A DNA stretch of 45,584 nucleotides from Halomonas campaniensis (GCF_002211105.1 NZ_JPUA01000030.1:18569-64152); one strand, 5' to 3'. Shown: positions 35,907 through 45,493, counted from the stretch's first letter. Numbers and translations: made by a program. The notes: generated by a model not told the origin, from the sequence alone.

Positions 35907-38345
35907 TCACCCCTTTCGCTTGGTATGCGCGGTGGCGGGTGCTGTCAATGGGTCTTCAGGCCAGGGATGCTTTGGATAGCGACCGCGCATCTCTTTACGT
36001 ACTTCAGGATAACCCTGCTGCCAAAAGCTAACCAAGTCCTGGGTGACTTGCAACGGTCGGCGCGCGGGCGAGAGCAGATGAATCATTACGGCAACTGCAC
36101 CATCAGCAACGGTGGGCGTTACCTGCCAGCCAAAGGCCTCTTGCAGTTTCAACGCTAGAACAGGTGGGCGTTGGGAAAGACACGGCAGGTAGTCCAAGCC
36201 AACCTGCTTGCCGCTAGGCACTTCAAGCGTTAAGGGCGTTAACTGCTCGAATTCACTCTGCGCCTCCCAGGCCAGTGAATTGAGCAGATAGCGCTCTAGC
36301 GGCAATTTCTCGACCTGACTCAGCCGATTGATGTCAATCAGGTAAGGAGCCAACCAGCTCTCTAGTGTGGCTAAGAGCGCCTTCTCCGACCAGTCGGGCC
36401 ACGCCTCTCCCTGATATTCACGCAGCAGCGCCATTCGCCCGCGTAACTGCTGTAGCTTATCGCCAAATAGCTTTTCAGGCTGCTGACGTAAGGCGTTCGA
36501 TAGCGCCTTTTTTATCGTCTCTTCCGGCAGATGCGCTAAAGGTCGTTTGGCAATAACGAGGCGGCCATGTGCCTGCACCTCTTCCCCGACTAAACGCCCC
36601 CCTTCCTGCGACCACGTTGCCCGCGGCTGCCATTGCTGAATACTGGGGTAGAGCGAAAGCAGCGATTCAAGTGACAACGGCTCACCTGCGGTAATACGCG
36701 CCTCACCACCTGTCTGACTACTTAACGCCACGGCCACTAAATAGGATTGATGCGCCAACGCATCGTTTAACGGCAGCGTAGCCGTTTTGCCATTGGCAAG
36801 CCGAAATTTACCCGGCTCTATTAGCTGACCAACGCGTTCCGGGTAGGCCAGTGCTAAGAGTGGCCCGAGCGGAACTAGTTTGGCGTCACTCAGTGCCACT
36901 CCTGCTCGCTTGGACAGCCTAAGCGCCTCACGCTGCCAAATGGGGAAACGTTGGGGCTGACGCAAACGCAGCGCTAAAGCATCATGCAGCGAGCGCTCGG
37001 CGCTGTCGCGCTCTTCCAGCAGTGCGGCAACTCCACAGGCCAGAGGCACTGCATTGAAGTCTGCAGCCCGCTCCAGCATAACGGCAATTCTCGGTTCGAC
37101 TGGCCAGCGGGCGCAGCGGCTACCCAAAGGCGTCAGCTTGCAATGCTTGTCCAATACACCCAGCTGTGTCAGCAGCGCTTGGCCACTTAGCCAGGCGCCC
37201 TCTGGCGGGGGCGTCACCCAGCTTAATGTTTGGGGCGATGCAACGCCCCAGCACGCCAATTCGAGCACTAGCGATGAGAGATCCGCCTGCTGAATTTCCG
37301 GCTCACCGTAAGGCACCAATGTCTGCTCCTGCGCCCAAAGCCGAAAGCAGCGTCCCTCCCGCTGCCGCCCTGCGCGCCCCCGGCGCTGATCAGCGCTGGC
37401 GTGATTGATACGTCGGGTGGTCAAACGGGTTAACCCGGTGCGCGGATGAAAAAGCGGCACTCGCTCCAGGCCACCGTCAATCACCACATTCACCCTCTCC
37501 ACGGTAATGCTCGACTCGGTGATCGCGGTGGAGACAATAATTCGCTGCTTGGATGTGTTCGCCGCCAGGGCTGACTGCTGTTCAGCAATACTCATTCTGC
37601 CGTGCAGTGGTCGAATCGCCAGATCAGGAAATGTCTTTTCCAGTACTTGCACTAAGCGATTAATCTCAGCGACACCGGGCAAGATGACCAGTATGTCCTG
37701 GGCATCGGGCAGTGACAGCGCCTCTTCAACCACCCGAAGCGCGTGGCGGGCACTCTCTTCACCGCTTATTGAAGGTCGATAAGCTGTTGTCACCGGATAC
37801 TGGCGCCCATGGCACTCAATAACAGGCACCTGCTCGCCCAACACCCGCTTGAGCGCTTCGACATCCAGGGTTGCCGACATCACCAGCAGGCGCAAATCAT
37901 CGCGAATACTGGTTTGCACATCCAGCGTTAGCGCCAAGCCCAAATCGGCGTCTAAACTGCGCTCGTGAAACTCATCAAAAATAATTCCAGCAACGCCTTC
38001 TAGCAGCGGGTCATCTTGCAGCATGCGGGTGAGCACGCCCTGGGTCACTACTTCCAAGCGGGTTTGCGCGCTCACACAGCTGTCACCGCGCATGCGATAT
38101 CCCACCGTTTGACCAACGTCTTCACCCAATTGCTGTGCCATAAAGCTGGCCGCCAATCGCGCAGCTACACGCCGTGGCTCCAGTAACAGTAGCTTGTGCC
38201 CTTTGACCCACTCTTCTTCAAGTAAGCAGAGCGGCACGCGGGTGGTTTTACCCGCTCCCGGCTGGGCAATCAGCATCAGCCGATTATGGCTAGCCAAGAC
38301 GTCTTTAAGCTGATCAAGATACTGCTCAATAGGCAAAGCGCTCAT
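35907..38345 (-). CDS. hrpB: ATP-dependent RNA helicase HrpB (DEAH-box)
   Basis: 812 aa. Helicase motifs in order: Walker A AQPGAGKTT near 28, PRRVAARLAA (Ia), FDEFHERS near 123 (the DExH box as DEFH, typical of HrpB), MSATLD (III), STAITESSITVERV (V) and QRRGRAGRQREGRCFRLW (VI). After the helicase core come the HA2 domain and the HrpB-specific C-terminal domain. Its cellular substrate is not established; E. coli hrpB mutants have mild phenotypes. It lies 6 nt downstream of the TetR-type gene on the same strand, so the two may share a transcript. Confidence 0.95.
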   Translation of the reverse strand: MSALPIEQYLDQLKDVLASHNRLMLIAQPGAGKTTRVPLCLLEEEWVKGHKLLLLEPRRVAARLAASFMAQQLGEDVGQTVGYRMRGDSCVSAQTRLEVVTQGVLTRMLQDDPLLEGVAGIIFDEFHERSLDADLGLALTLDVQTSIRDDLRLLVMSATLDVEALKRVLGEQVPVIECHGRQYPVTTAYRPSISGEESARHALRVVEEALSLPDAQDILVILPGVAEINRLVQVLEKTFPDLAIRPLHGRMSIAEQQSALAANTSKQRIIVSTAITESSITVERVNVVIDGGLERVPLFHPRTGLTRLTTRRINHASADQRRGRAGRQREGRCFRLWAQEQTLVPYGEPEIQQADLSSLVLELACWGVASPQTLSWVTPPPEGAWLSGQALLTQLGVLDKHCKLTPLGSRCARWPVEPRIAVMLERAADFNAVPLACGVAALLEERDSAERSLHDALALRLRQPQRFPIWQREALRLSKRAGVALSDAKLVPLGPLLALAYPERVGQLIEPGKFRLANGKTATLPLNDALAHQSYLVAVALSSQTGGEARITAGEPLSLESLLSLYPSIQQWQPRATWSQEGGRLVGEEVQAHGRLVIAKRPLAHLPEETIKKALSNALRQQPEKLFGDKLQQLRGRMALLREYQGEAWPDWSEKALLATLESWLAPYLIDINRLSQVEKLPLERYLLNSLAWEAQSEFEQLTPLTLEVPSGKQVGLDYLPCLSQRPPVLALKLQEAFGWQVTPTVADGAVAVMIHLLSPARRPLQVTQDLVSFWQQGYPEVRKEMRGRYPKHPWPEDPLTAPATAHTKRKG

Positions 38346-38351
38346 GTGAGG

Positions 38352-39038
38352 TCAATTCCCCGCACTGTGGGCGTCTGCACTGTTGTTAGGCGCAGAGTTG
38401 GACGCGGAGCCAGTGATGCCGCAGCCTTTTAGAATAACGTGCTCAAGAAAGGTGGAGATGGATTCAAGATCCTCCTCTGTTAACGCATCACGGCCTAGAA
38501 TACCGCCGACCTGGGCACTATATTCAGTGTAGTGCTGGGTAGCAGACCAAATTAGGAAAATCAGCCAGCGCGGGTCGACAGCATCCATTTTTCCCTGGGC
38601 AGACCATTGTCGAATGATCGCGGCACGAGAGGACACCCAATCGCGTAGCTCTCCCGCCAAATAATCACTTAAGAAGGGAGCACCGGCTAAAATTTCCGCC
38701 GCAAAAAGTTTTGAGCCTTTGGGGTAGCGCTGCCCCAGCACCATTTTAGTGCGAATAAAATCACTGAGTACCGTCGCGGGATCACTATCCGGAGTAATAT
38801 CCTCAAGCACTTCGTTCCAACGATGCATCATGCGGTTAAGCAGCCGCACATAAAGCGCTTGCTTACTGCCCATGTAGTACAAAATATTGGCTTTGGGGAG
38901 ACCGGCTCGATCAGCGATCATTTGCAAGCTCGCCCCGCGGTAGCCGTGCTGAGAGAACACCTCCTCAGCGGCCAACAGAATACTTGCTTCTATTCTTTCC
39001 CGGCTAGGGCTTTCATGAGTGGCAGAGACGGCAGTCAT
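38352..39038 (-). CDS. TetR-family regulator, RutR-like
   Basis: 228 aa. The N-terminal helix-turn-helix is at about residues 39-60 (SLQMIADRAGLPKANILYYM). The ligand domain matches E. coli RutR closely over YPKGSKLFAAEILAGAPFL, the DPRWLIFLIWSATQHYTEYSAQV stretch and ILKGCGI near the end, so a purine or pyrimidine base is a plausible ligand. The C-terminal tail is low-complexity (Ser, Asn, Ala). It is divergent from xdhABC-guaD, and a RutR-type palindrome lies between them. I infer control of purine catabolism, rather than of the pyrimidine rut genes, from this placement. Confidence 0.85.
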   Translation of the reverse strand: MTAVSATHESPSRERIEASILLAAEEVFSQHGYRGASLQMIADRAGLPKANILYYMGSKQALYVRLLNRMMHRWNEVLEDITPDSDPATVLSDFIRTKMVLGQRYPKGSKLFAAEILAGAPFLSDYLAGELRDWVSSRAAIIRQWSAQGKMDAVDPRWLIFLIWSATQHYTEYSAQVGGILGRDALTEEDLESISTFLEHVILKGCGITGSASNSAPNNSADAHSAGN

Positions 39039-39224
39039 TAACAGTATTTCCCAATAGCATGAGTGATTGTTAGCTTGAATGTTTCGTTACACATGAATGT
39101 TTGGCTGGATGAGTGAATAGACTGGGCTGCCCCAAAAGTTAGCATTTCTCACCAGCTTGCCCCACTCCTGCGCAGTGAGCAAATACTTGCAAGGTACGGC
39201 GTTTTGTCCCAAGCTCAACCCATA

Positions 39225-39240
39225 TTGACCGATCGGTCAG
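39225..39240. promoter_or_regulatory. RutR-type operator in the TetR-xdhA intergenic region
   Basis: TTGACCGATCGGTCAG contains the perfect 14-bp palindrome TGACCGATCGGTCA. The E. coli RutR box is TTGACCAnnTGGTCAA, so both half-sites (TTGACC and GGTCA) agree. It lies 38 nt before the xdhA ATG and close to TTGACC/-10-like sequence, where a bound repressor would block transcription. Confidence 0.7.
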
Positions 39241-39277
39241 CATAATCACGGTCTATACAATTACAGTGGAGTTCGGC

Positions 39278-40747
39278 ATGGCAACGATTGCGTTCCTGCT
39301 CAATGGTACCCCCCAGCGGTGTAACGTTTCACCCGACACCAGCATTTTAACGCTACTGCGCGAGCATTTGGCCCAAACGGGTACCAAAGAGGGCTGCGCA
39401 TCGGGCGATTGCGGCGCTTGCACCGTGGCGATAGGTGAGCCAACGGCTGGCACGCAAAGCTTTACCAGCGCAAACGCCTGCATTACGCCTGCTCATCAGC
39501 TACAAGGCAGGCACTTGGTCACCGTTGAAGGGTTGTCGGAAAAAGGACGCCTACACCCAGCTCAGGAAGCGATGATCGAATGCCATGGCAGTCAGTGCGG
39601 TTTTTGCACGCCGGGTATCGTTATGTCGCTGTTCACTCTGCATAGCGATCTGACTCAACGTCCTGCTCCACTATTACGAGAACTCTCACCTGAACGTTTA
39701 GAAGCCGCCCTGGGCGGTAATTTGTGCCGCTGCACCGGCTATCGTCCTATCCGCGATGCGGCGCTGCGTATGAGTGATACGCCCTATGAGCGCCCTCAGT
39801 GGTTCGACGCGGCGTTGCCAGCGTCAGAAAGCGACACTCAGACCACCGATTTGGCTGGGACAGTGCCATTTTTTGCTCAGCCAGTGTCTTTGGAGGAGCT
39901 AACGCAATTGCGTCAAGAGGCTCCCCAGGCGCGCTTGGTGGCAGGCGGTACTGATCTTTGGCTGGAAATTACTCAGCGCTTGGCGCCGCTCAATCAGTTG
40001 ATTGATGTTTCTCGGGTTGCTGAACTACTAACAGTTGAAAAAGCCAACCATGCAGATCAAACCGGCTGGTGGATAGGCGCCGGGGTTACCTATACCCAGC
40101 TCGAGCCGCTGTTTGAAAAGCACTTTCCTGCATTTGCTCATCTGCTGCACCGGCTTGGCTCCCAGCAAATTCGCAACCGGGGAACGCTGGGTGGCAATAT
40201 CGCCAATGCCTCCCCCATTGGAGATACGCCCCCCGTGCTACTTGCCTTGGGCGCTCAGGTGGAACTTGCCAGCACAAACGGTAAGCGTTGCTTAGCGCTG
40301 GAGGATTTTTTCCTCGATTACAAAAAAACCGCCTTGGCAGCCGATGAAGTCGTTTCGCGGATTTTCATTCCCGAGTCGGTTGAGGACAGTCAACTACGCG
40401 TCTGGAAATTATCCAAGCGTCGCGAAGATGATATCTCTGCGCTACTCGGTGCCTTTAGCTACCGCATTGAACAAGGTACCTTGCATGATGTACGCATCGC
40501 TTTTGGGGGAATGGCTGCGACGCCCAAGCGCGCGAAAGCTGCTGAAGCAGCGCTCGAAGGTTGCACCATGACGAAAGAAGTTTTTCGCGCCGCTCAGCAG
40601 GCACTCGAGGATGATTTCCAACCTATGAGTGATGTGCGGGGCAGTCAGCATTATCGCCAACAAGCCGCCAAGAATTTGCTTGAGCGTCTCTATCTTTCTC
40701 TCTCAGCGCCCGACCACGAGGTGATGCTCCATGCGTACGCTCACTAA
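39278..40747 (+). CDS. xdhA: Xanthine dehydrogenase, FeS/FAD subunit
   Basis: 489 aa from the ATG at 39278 with TGGAG six nt upstream. The plant-type ferredoxin domain has C40, C45, C48 and C68 for the first [2Fe-2S] cluster. The second cluster uses C107, C110, C150 and C152 (CGFCTPG and CRCTGYRP). The FAD domain from about 185 has LVAGGTDLWLE and GGNIANASPIGDTPP, followed by the CO-dehydrogenase flavoprotein C-terminal domain. It passes electrons from the molybdenum subunit to NAD. It overlaps xdhB by 17 nt. Confidence 0.96.
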   Translation: MATIAFLLNGTPQRCNVSPDTSILTLLREHLAQTGTKEGCASGDCGACTVAIGEPTAGTQSFTSANACITPAHQLQGRHLVTVEGLSEKGRLHPAQEAMIECHGSQCGFCTPGIVMSLFTLHSDLTQRPAPLLRELSPERLEAALGGNLCRCTGYRPIRDAALRMSDTPYERPQWFDAALPASESDTQTTDLAGTVPFFAQPVSLEELTQLRQEAPQARLVAGGTDLWLEITQRLAPLNQLIDVSRVAELLTVEKANHADQTGWWIGAGVTYTQLEPLFEKHFPAFAHLLHRLGSQQIRNRGTLGGNIANASPIGDTPPVLLALGAQVELASTNGKRCLALEDFFLDYKKTALAADEVVSRIFIPESVEDSQLRVWKLSKRREDDISALLGAFSYRIEQGTLHDVRIAFGGMAATPKRAKAAEAALEGCTMTKEVFRAAQQALEDDFQPMSDVRGSQHYRQQAAKNLLERLYLSLSAPDHEVMLHAYAH

Positions 40748-43154
40748 ACTGGACGGCGATAGCAGCCGTGCCCGCCGTGAACTAGACGACCACATTCAAG
40801 GCTCTGGCCCCTTAGCACGCCATACGGTTGACAGCACTGGACAACGCCAGGCGGGAAGTGCCAGCTTTCACGAAAGTGCCGAAAAACACGTCACCGGCAA
40901 GGCCGCTTATATTGACGACTTGGCCGTACCGGCCGACGCGCTGCATGTGGCGCTAGGCCTATCACCTGTCGCCCACGGCACCTTAACTCAGCTTGATCTC
41001 AGCAAGGTGACAGATTCGCCAGGAGTGGTCGATGTGATTACCTTTCATGAGGTGCCGGGCCATACCGATATCGGGCCCGTCTTTCCGGGCGATCCTATTT
41101 TTGTCGATCAAGAGATCAGCTACGCAGGGCAATGCCTCTTCGCCGTTGCCGCAACGTCGCTGCAGGCGGCACGCCGTGCCGTCAAGTTAGCCGCCTTTAG
41201 CATCGATGAGCAGCCTGCCAGTTTAGACCCAGTGGCCGCGACGGAGCGTGAAGAGTTTGTGCGCCCGACGCATGTCCAGACCCGTGGTGATTGGCAGCAG
41301 GCGCTTGACCAAGCTGAACAGATTGTCGAAGGCGAGCTGTTCGTCGGTGGCCAAGAGCACTTCTATCTGGAGGGCCAGGCATGCGTGGTTCACCCTACTG
41401 AAGATGAGGGCGTTATCGTCCACACCTCCAACCAGCACCCCAGCGAAACACAGAAGCTGGTGGCGGAGGTGCTCGATATTCCCTTTCATGCCGTGACCGT
41501 AGAAGTGCGCCGCATGGGCGGTGGCTTTGGCGGCAAAGAGACTCAGGCTTCTCCTTGGGCATGTATTGCCGCGATTATTGCCCGCCGCACCGGCAAGACG
41601 GTTCGACTGCGCTTACCGCGCAGCGAAGATATGCGTGCCACGGGTAAACGCCACCCCTTCCATAACCGCTATCGACTCGCCATTGATGCTGAGGGCGTTA
41701 TTCAGGGTGGTGAGATCACGGTGATCGGTGACTGCGGCTACTCGCCGGATCTCTCCGACGCCATCGTCGATCGCGCTATGTTCCATGCCGACAATGCTTA
41801 CTCGCTGGGGGATGCCCAGGTAGTCGGTCATCGAGCCAAAACCCATACCGCTTCTAATACCGCATTTAGGGGCTTCGGTGGACCCCAAGGGATGATGATT
41901 ATCGAAGCGGCCATGGATGATATTGCCCGCCAGATTGGCGAAGATCCTCTGACCGTACGTAAGCGCAACTTCTACCGCGATGGCCGCGAGGTGACTCACT
42001 ACGGCCAGCAGGTCGACCAGCGGCAACTCCTGCATACACTCGTTGAAACCCTCGAAAGCGACAGCGATTACTGGGCACGGCGCAAAGCGGTCAGTGACTT
42101 CAACGCCACCAGCCCTGTGATCAAAAAAGGTCTGGCACTTACCCCGGTTAAATTTGGCATTTCGTTTACCGCCCAGCACCTTAATCAGGCGGGCGCCCTT
42201 CTGCATGTTTACACCGACGGCAGCGTGATGATCAATCACGGCGGCACCGAGATGGGCCAAGGGCTACATACTAAAATTTGTCAGGTGGTGGCTCGCGAGC
42301 TGGGCCTGGATCTGGAGAAGGTACGCATTACCGCTACGCGAACCGATAAAGTCCCCAATACCTCCCCTACCGCGGCCTCCAGCGGTGCTGACTTAAACGG
42401 TATGGCTGCACGGGATGCCTCCAGCAAACTGCGAGAACGCCTGTTTGATTTTGCCGCCGAGCACTATTCAGAAGGCTTGGATCGCGAAGGAATGCGCCTG
42501 GAAGATGGCATGCTAGTGGCCGGGTTCGGCGAGAGCGAGCGCCGCATACCCTGGGGGGAGTTGGTGCAAACAGCCTACCTCAATCGCATTTCGCTATCTG
42601 AAAAAGGTTTCTACGCCACACCGCTTATTCACTACGATCGCTCAGTGGGTCAAGGCCGACCCTTCTACTACTACGCGTTCGGCGCGGCAGTGGCAGAGGT
42701 AAGCGTGGATACCTTGAGCGGGGAGTATCAGGTAGACCGTGTCGATATATTGCATGACGTAGGAGACTCACTAAACCCGGCCATTGATATTGGCCAGGTG
42801 GAGGGCGGCTTTATTCAAGGAATGGGCTGGTTGACCAGTGAAGAGCTTAAGTGGAACGACAAAGGCGTGCTGGTCAGCGATGGGCCGGCGACCTATAAAA
42901 TCCCTACCTTTGGCGATCTACCGCCTATCTTCAATGTCGCGCTACTGGAGGGGCACCCTAACTCCATGGCCAGTCTCTACCGCTCAAAAGCCGTAGGTGA
43001 GCCCCCTTTTATGTTGGGCATTTGTGTCTGGTCGGCGTTGCGTGATGCGCTATCAAGCCTGACTGATTACGCCATCTCTCCCCACTTAGATACACCGGCC
43101 ACGCCGGAGCGGGTCATGCTGGCAGCCAACGCGATCAGGAAGAAAGTGCTGTGA
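40731..43154 (+). CDS. xdhB: Xanthine dehydrogenase, molybdenum-binding subunit
   Basis: 807 aa. The first domain (ESAEKHVTGKAAYIDDL onward) is followed by the molybdopterin-binding domains with RRMGGGFGGKETQ near 262, AFRGFGGPQGM near 380, GTEMGQGLHTK near 505, ASSGADLNG near 550 and the active-site base glutamate in KAVGEPPFML near 757. It hydroxylates hypoxanthine and xanthine to urate. The start overlaps the end of xdhA; GAGGTGATG lies just upstream. The C-terminus overlaps xdhC by 4 nt. Confidence 0.96.
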   Translation: MRTLTKLDGDSSRARRELDDHIQGSGPLARHTVDSTGQRQAGSASFHESAEKHVTGKAAYIDDLAVPADALHVALGLSPVAHGTLTQLDLSKVTDSPGVVDVITFHEVPGHTDIGPVFPGDPIFVDQEISYAGQCLFAVAATSLQAARRAVKLAAFSIDEQPASLDPVAATEREEFVRPTHVQTRGDWQQALDQAEQIVEGELFVGGQEHFYLEGQACVVHPTEDEGVIVHTSNQHPSETQKLVAEVLDIPFHAVTVEVRRMGGGFGGKETQASPWACIAAIIARRTGKTVRLRLPRSEDMRATGKRHPFHNRYRLAIDAEGVIQGGEITVIGDCGYSPDLSDAIVDRAMFHADNAYSLGDAQVVGHRAKTHTASNTAFRGFGGPQGMMIIEAAMDDIARQIGEDPLTVRKRNFYRDGREVTHYGQQVDQRQLLHTLVETLESDSDYWARRKAVSDFNATSPVIKKGLALTPVKFGISFTAQHLNQAGALLHVYTDGSVMINHGGTEMGQGLHTKICQVVARELGLDLEKVRITATRTDKVPNTSPTAASSGADLNGMAARDASSKLRERLFDFAAEHYSEGLDREGMRLEDGMLVAGFGESERRIPWGELVQTAYLNRISLSEKGFYATPLIHYDRSVGQGRPFYYYAFGAAVAEVSVDTLSGEYQVDRVDILHDVGDSLNPAIDIGQVEGGFIQGMGWLTSEELKWNDKGVLVSDGPATYKIPTFGDLPPIFNVALLEGHPNSMASLYRSKAVGEPPFMLGICVWSALRDALSSLTDYAISPHLDTPATPERVMLAANAIRKKVL

Positions 43155-44026
43155 GTTCTAGTCAAAACCCAGAAAGCTGGCATGCGGCGCTACACCGTTT
43201 ACAGCGCGACGGCATACCCCATGTATTAGCCACTCAGGTGACCAGCGCAGGCTCCACTCCTCGGGAGCCTGGCGCACGCATGGTGATCACCGACGATGAT
43301 ATCTTCGATACGCTAGGTGGCGGTACCTTTGAGTGGCAGACCATTACCGCCGCACGCGCTTGTTTGACAGAAAAACGCTACGGCATCAGCTTGGAAGCCT
43401 TCTCTCTGGGCGGACGAAGCGGTCAGTGCTGTGGTGGATTCGTTAATATCCTTTTGGAAGCTTTTCCAGGCACTACAACGCACATAGCGATCTTTGGTGC
43501 AGGTCACGTAGGGCAGCAAATTGTAAAGCTAAGTGCGCCGCTGCCCTGGCAGCTGCACTGGCACGATAGCCGTAGCGATGCGTTTGCTGAACAGTATCAT
43601 CAGCAGCCACGACTTAGCTGTTATTCACTCAAAGACGCACAGCAAAGTGTTGCCGCCTTGCCTGCTGATAGCCACGCGCTGGTATTGACGCATAACCACG
43701 ATGAAGACTATGCGTTGATCAAAGCACTGATCGCGCAAGATAACATCGCATCGATTGGGCTGATTGGTTCGGACAGCAAATGGGCAAGCTTTGAAGGACG
43801 CCTTAAGCGCGATGGTTACTCCGCCGGGCAAATTGCGCGGGTGCGATGCCCCATCGGGCGCATCCATGCCACTAAGCTGAGTAATAAAACGCCCTATGCG
43901 ATTGCTTTAACTGTGGTGGCCGAACTGCTTTGGCTAACGGACACGCCCTCCTCTCAAGAAAATCGCGGCCTTGACTCCCAGGTAGTGCGAACGCTAATGA
44001 CCGACTCTCCGACGACCCCGAGTTAA
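43151..44026 (+). CDS. xdhC: Xanthine dehydrogenase maturation protein XdhC
   Basis: 291 aa, GTG start in a GTGA overlap with the xdhB stop. The N-terminal XdhC/CoxI domain has TSAGSTPREPGARMVI and GGGTFEWQTI; SGQCCGGFVNI near 95 carries the cysteine pair. A Rossmann domain with IFGAGHVGQQIV follows near 114, then LTHNHDEDYALI and the IGLIGS-KW motif. XdhC binds the molybdenum cofactor, promotes its sulfuration and inserts it into the XdhB subunit. It does not belong to the mature enzyme. Confidence 0.95.
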   Translation: MSSSQNPESWHAALHRLQRDGIPHVLATQVTSAGSTPREPGARMVITDDDIFDTLGGGTFEWQTITAARACLTEKRYGISLEAFSLGGRSGQCCGGFVNILLEAFPGTTTHIAIFGAGHVGQQIVKLSAPLPWQLHWHDSRSDAFAEQYHQQPRLSCYSLKDAQQSVAALPADSHALVLTHNHDEDYALIKALIAQDNIASIGLIGSDSKWASFEGRLKRDGYSAGQIARVRCPIGRIHATKLSNKTPYAIALTVVAELLWLTDTPSSQENRGLDSQVVRTLMTDSPTTPS

Positions 44027-44027
44027 T

Positions 44028-45344
44028 ATGAAATCTTCTACCGATACGTTCATTCGTGCCGAATTGATTAGTTTTGCCCGTGACCCTGGCGATGGCAATA
44101 CACCCGAACCAGGCAGCTTAGAGCATTACGGCGACGGCTTGCTGTGGCTGAAAGGCCAGCATATTCATGCCGTCGGCCATTTCGCCGAACTCTCACCTTC
44201 ACTACCCAAAGGTGCTGACGTTGTCGATTATCGTGACAAATTGATTATGCCGGGGTTTATCGATACCCATGTGCACTATGTGCAGCTGGATATCATGGCA
44301 TCTTATGGCCGCCAACTGCTTGACTGGCTAAACGACTACACCTTCCCTGAAGAGTGTCGCTTTGCTAATCATGCCCATGCAGAAGCGCTGTCTAACGCTT
44401 TTTTGGATGAGATGCTACGCGCGGGCACTACTACTGCCCAGGTATTCGGCTCTAGCCATCCCGGCTCCGTAGATGCATTTTTCACCGCCTGCCAAAAACG
44501 CCAGCTGCGCATGCTGGTGGGCAAGGTATTGATGGATCGTAATGCGCCAGAGGCGTTGATGGACGGTGCATCAGGCATTGCTGACAGCGAACGACTTATC
44601 GAGGATTGGCACGGCAATGGCCGCCTGGGCTATAGCGTCACACCGCGCTTTGCGCCAACTTCAACTAAAACGCAAATGGACGCTGCCGGTGCCCTCTTAC
44701 GTAATGACCCAACCCTTTGGTTACAGACCCACTTGGCTGAAAACAGCGGTGAGTTAGATTGGGTAGCCGAGCTGTTTCCAGGCAGTCGCGACTATTTGGC
44801 CGTTTATGAGGAGGCAGGCTTAGTCGGCCCCCGTAGCACCTTCGCCCATGGCATTCATCTCGATAACGGCATGCGCAAGCGCTTGGCGGATCGAGGCGCC
44901 AATATTGCCTTTTGCCCCAGCTCCAATCTTTTTCTGGGTAGCGGGTTATTCGACCGGGAAGCAGCCAAGCAAACGGGCATGGCATATACGTTTGCTAGCG
45001 ATATCGGCGCAGGCACTGATTTATCGGGATTTGGAACGCTTAAAGCAGCCTATCAAGTGGGACAATTAGGCGGTCAACCCCTTACCGCATGGCAGGGGTT
45101 TTATGGCTTAACCATGGGGAATGCCAAGGCTCTTTCGCTGGATAGCCACATCGGTCAATTGGCGCCTACCCTTGAGGCTGACTTTGTGGTGATTGACACC
45201 CAGGCAACATCGCTACTCTCGCGACGAATCAATCATTGCACCACGCTTGGTGAGCGGCTGTTTGCGCTAATGATGCTGGCTGACGACCGCGCTATTTATG
45301 AAACCTGGGCGGGTGGCATTTGCCAACACCGCAGGGATTTTTAG
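44028..45344 (+). CDS. guaD: Guanine deaminase
   Basis: 438 aa (E. coli GuaD 439). An amidohydrolase: the zinc ligands H81 and H83 are in MPGFIDTHVHYVQLD, followed by LLDWLNDYTFPEE, typical of guanine deaminase. The later metal and catalytic residues are in QTHLAEN near 239, FAHGIHLD near 277 and SDIGAGTDLSGFG near 335. It converts guanine to xanthine and ammonia, feeding the XdhAB reaction encoded just upstream. It starts 1 nt after the xdhC stop and ends the operon. A heptamer repeat begins 3 nt after its stop. Confidence 0.96.
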   Translation: MKSSTDTFIRAELISFARDPGDGNTPEPGSLEHYGDGLLWLKGQHIHAVGHFAELSPSLPKGADVVDYRDKLIMPGFIDTHVHYVQLDIMASYGRQLLDWLNDYTFPEECRFANHAHAEALSNAFLDEMLRAGTTTAQVFGSSHPGSVDAFFTACQKRQLRMLVGKVLMDRNAPEALMDGASGIADSERLIEDWHGNGRLGYSVTPRFAPTSTKTQMDAAGALLRNDPTLWLQTHLAENSGELDWVAELFPGSRDYLAVYEEAGLVGPRSTFAHGIHLDNGMRKRLADRGANIAFCPSSNLFLGSGLFDREAAKQTGMAYTFASDIGAGTDLSGFGTLKAAYQVGQLGGQPLTAWQGFYGLTMGNAKALSLDSHIGQLAPTLEADFVVIDTQATSLLSRRINHCTTLGERLFALMMLADDRAIYETWAGGICQHRRDF

Positions 45345-45346
45345 AA

Positions 45347-45409
45347 GTGAGGTGTGAGGTGTGAGGTGTGAGGTGTGAGGTGTGAGGTGTGAGGTGTGAG
45401 GTGTGAGGT
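45347..45409. repeat. Tandem heptamer (GTGAGGT) x 9
   Basis: Nine perfect, uninterrupted copies of the 7-bp unit GTGAGGT start 3 nt after the guaD stop. A perfect 63-bp microsatellite in a bacterium is prone to slippage. Because it is non-coding, changes would affect guaD mRNA or the terminator rather than a protein. Confidence 0.95.
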
Positions 45410-45452
45410 GAAACAGGTTATTCGTTCGATACCCCTATACCAACGTTTTCTA

Positions 45453-45493
45453 CTCACTATTTCCCCTCACGCCTCACTATTTACCCCTCACGC
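45453..45493. repeat. Pair of CTCACTATTT-CCCCTCACGC direct repeats, complementary to the heptamer array
   Basis: Two adjacent units of 20 and 21 bp (45453-45472 and 45473-45493) differ by one inserted A. They contain CCTCAC strings, the reverse complement of GTGAGG in the upstream array, so transcripts could fold the two blocks together across a loop of about 45-60 nt. Confidence 0.75.

Noticed and set aside
39076..39102. TGAATGTTT direct repeats, 18 bp apart, upstream of the TetR-type gene as a second operator
   Set aside because: They do not resemble the RutR palindrome and could be chance; too weak to annotate.
45347..45493. CRISPR array from the repeats at the right end
   Set aside because: The units are 7-bp or 20-bp tandem repeats with no unique spacers, and there are no cas genes.
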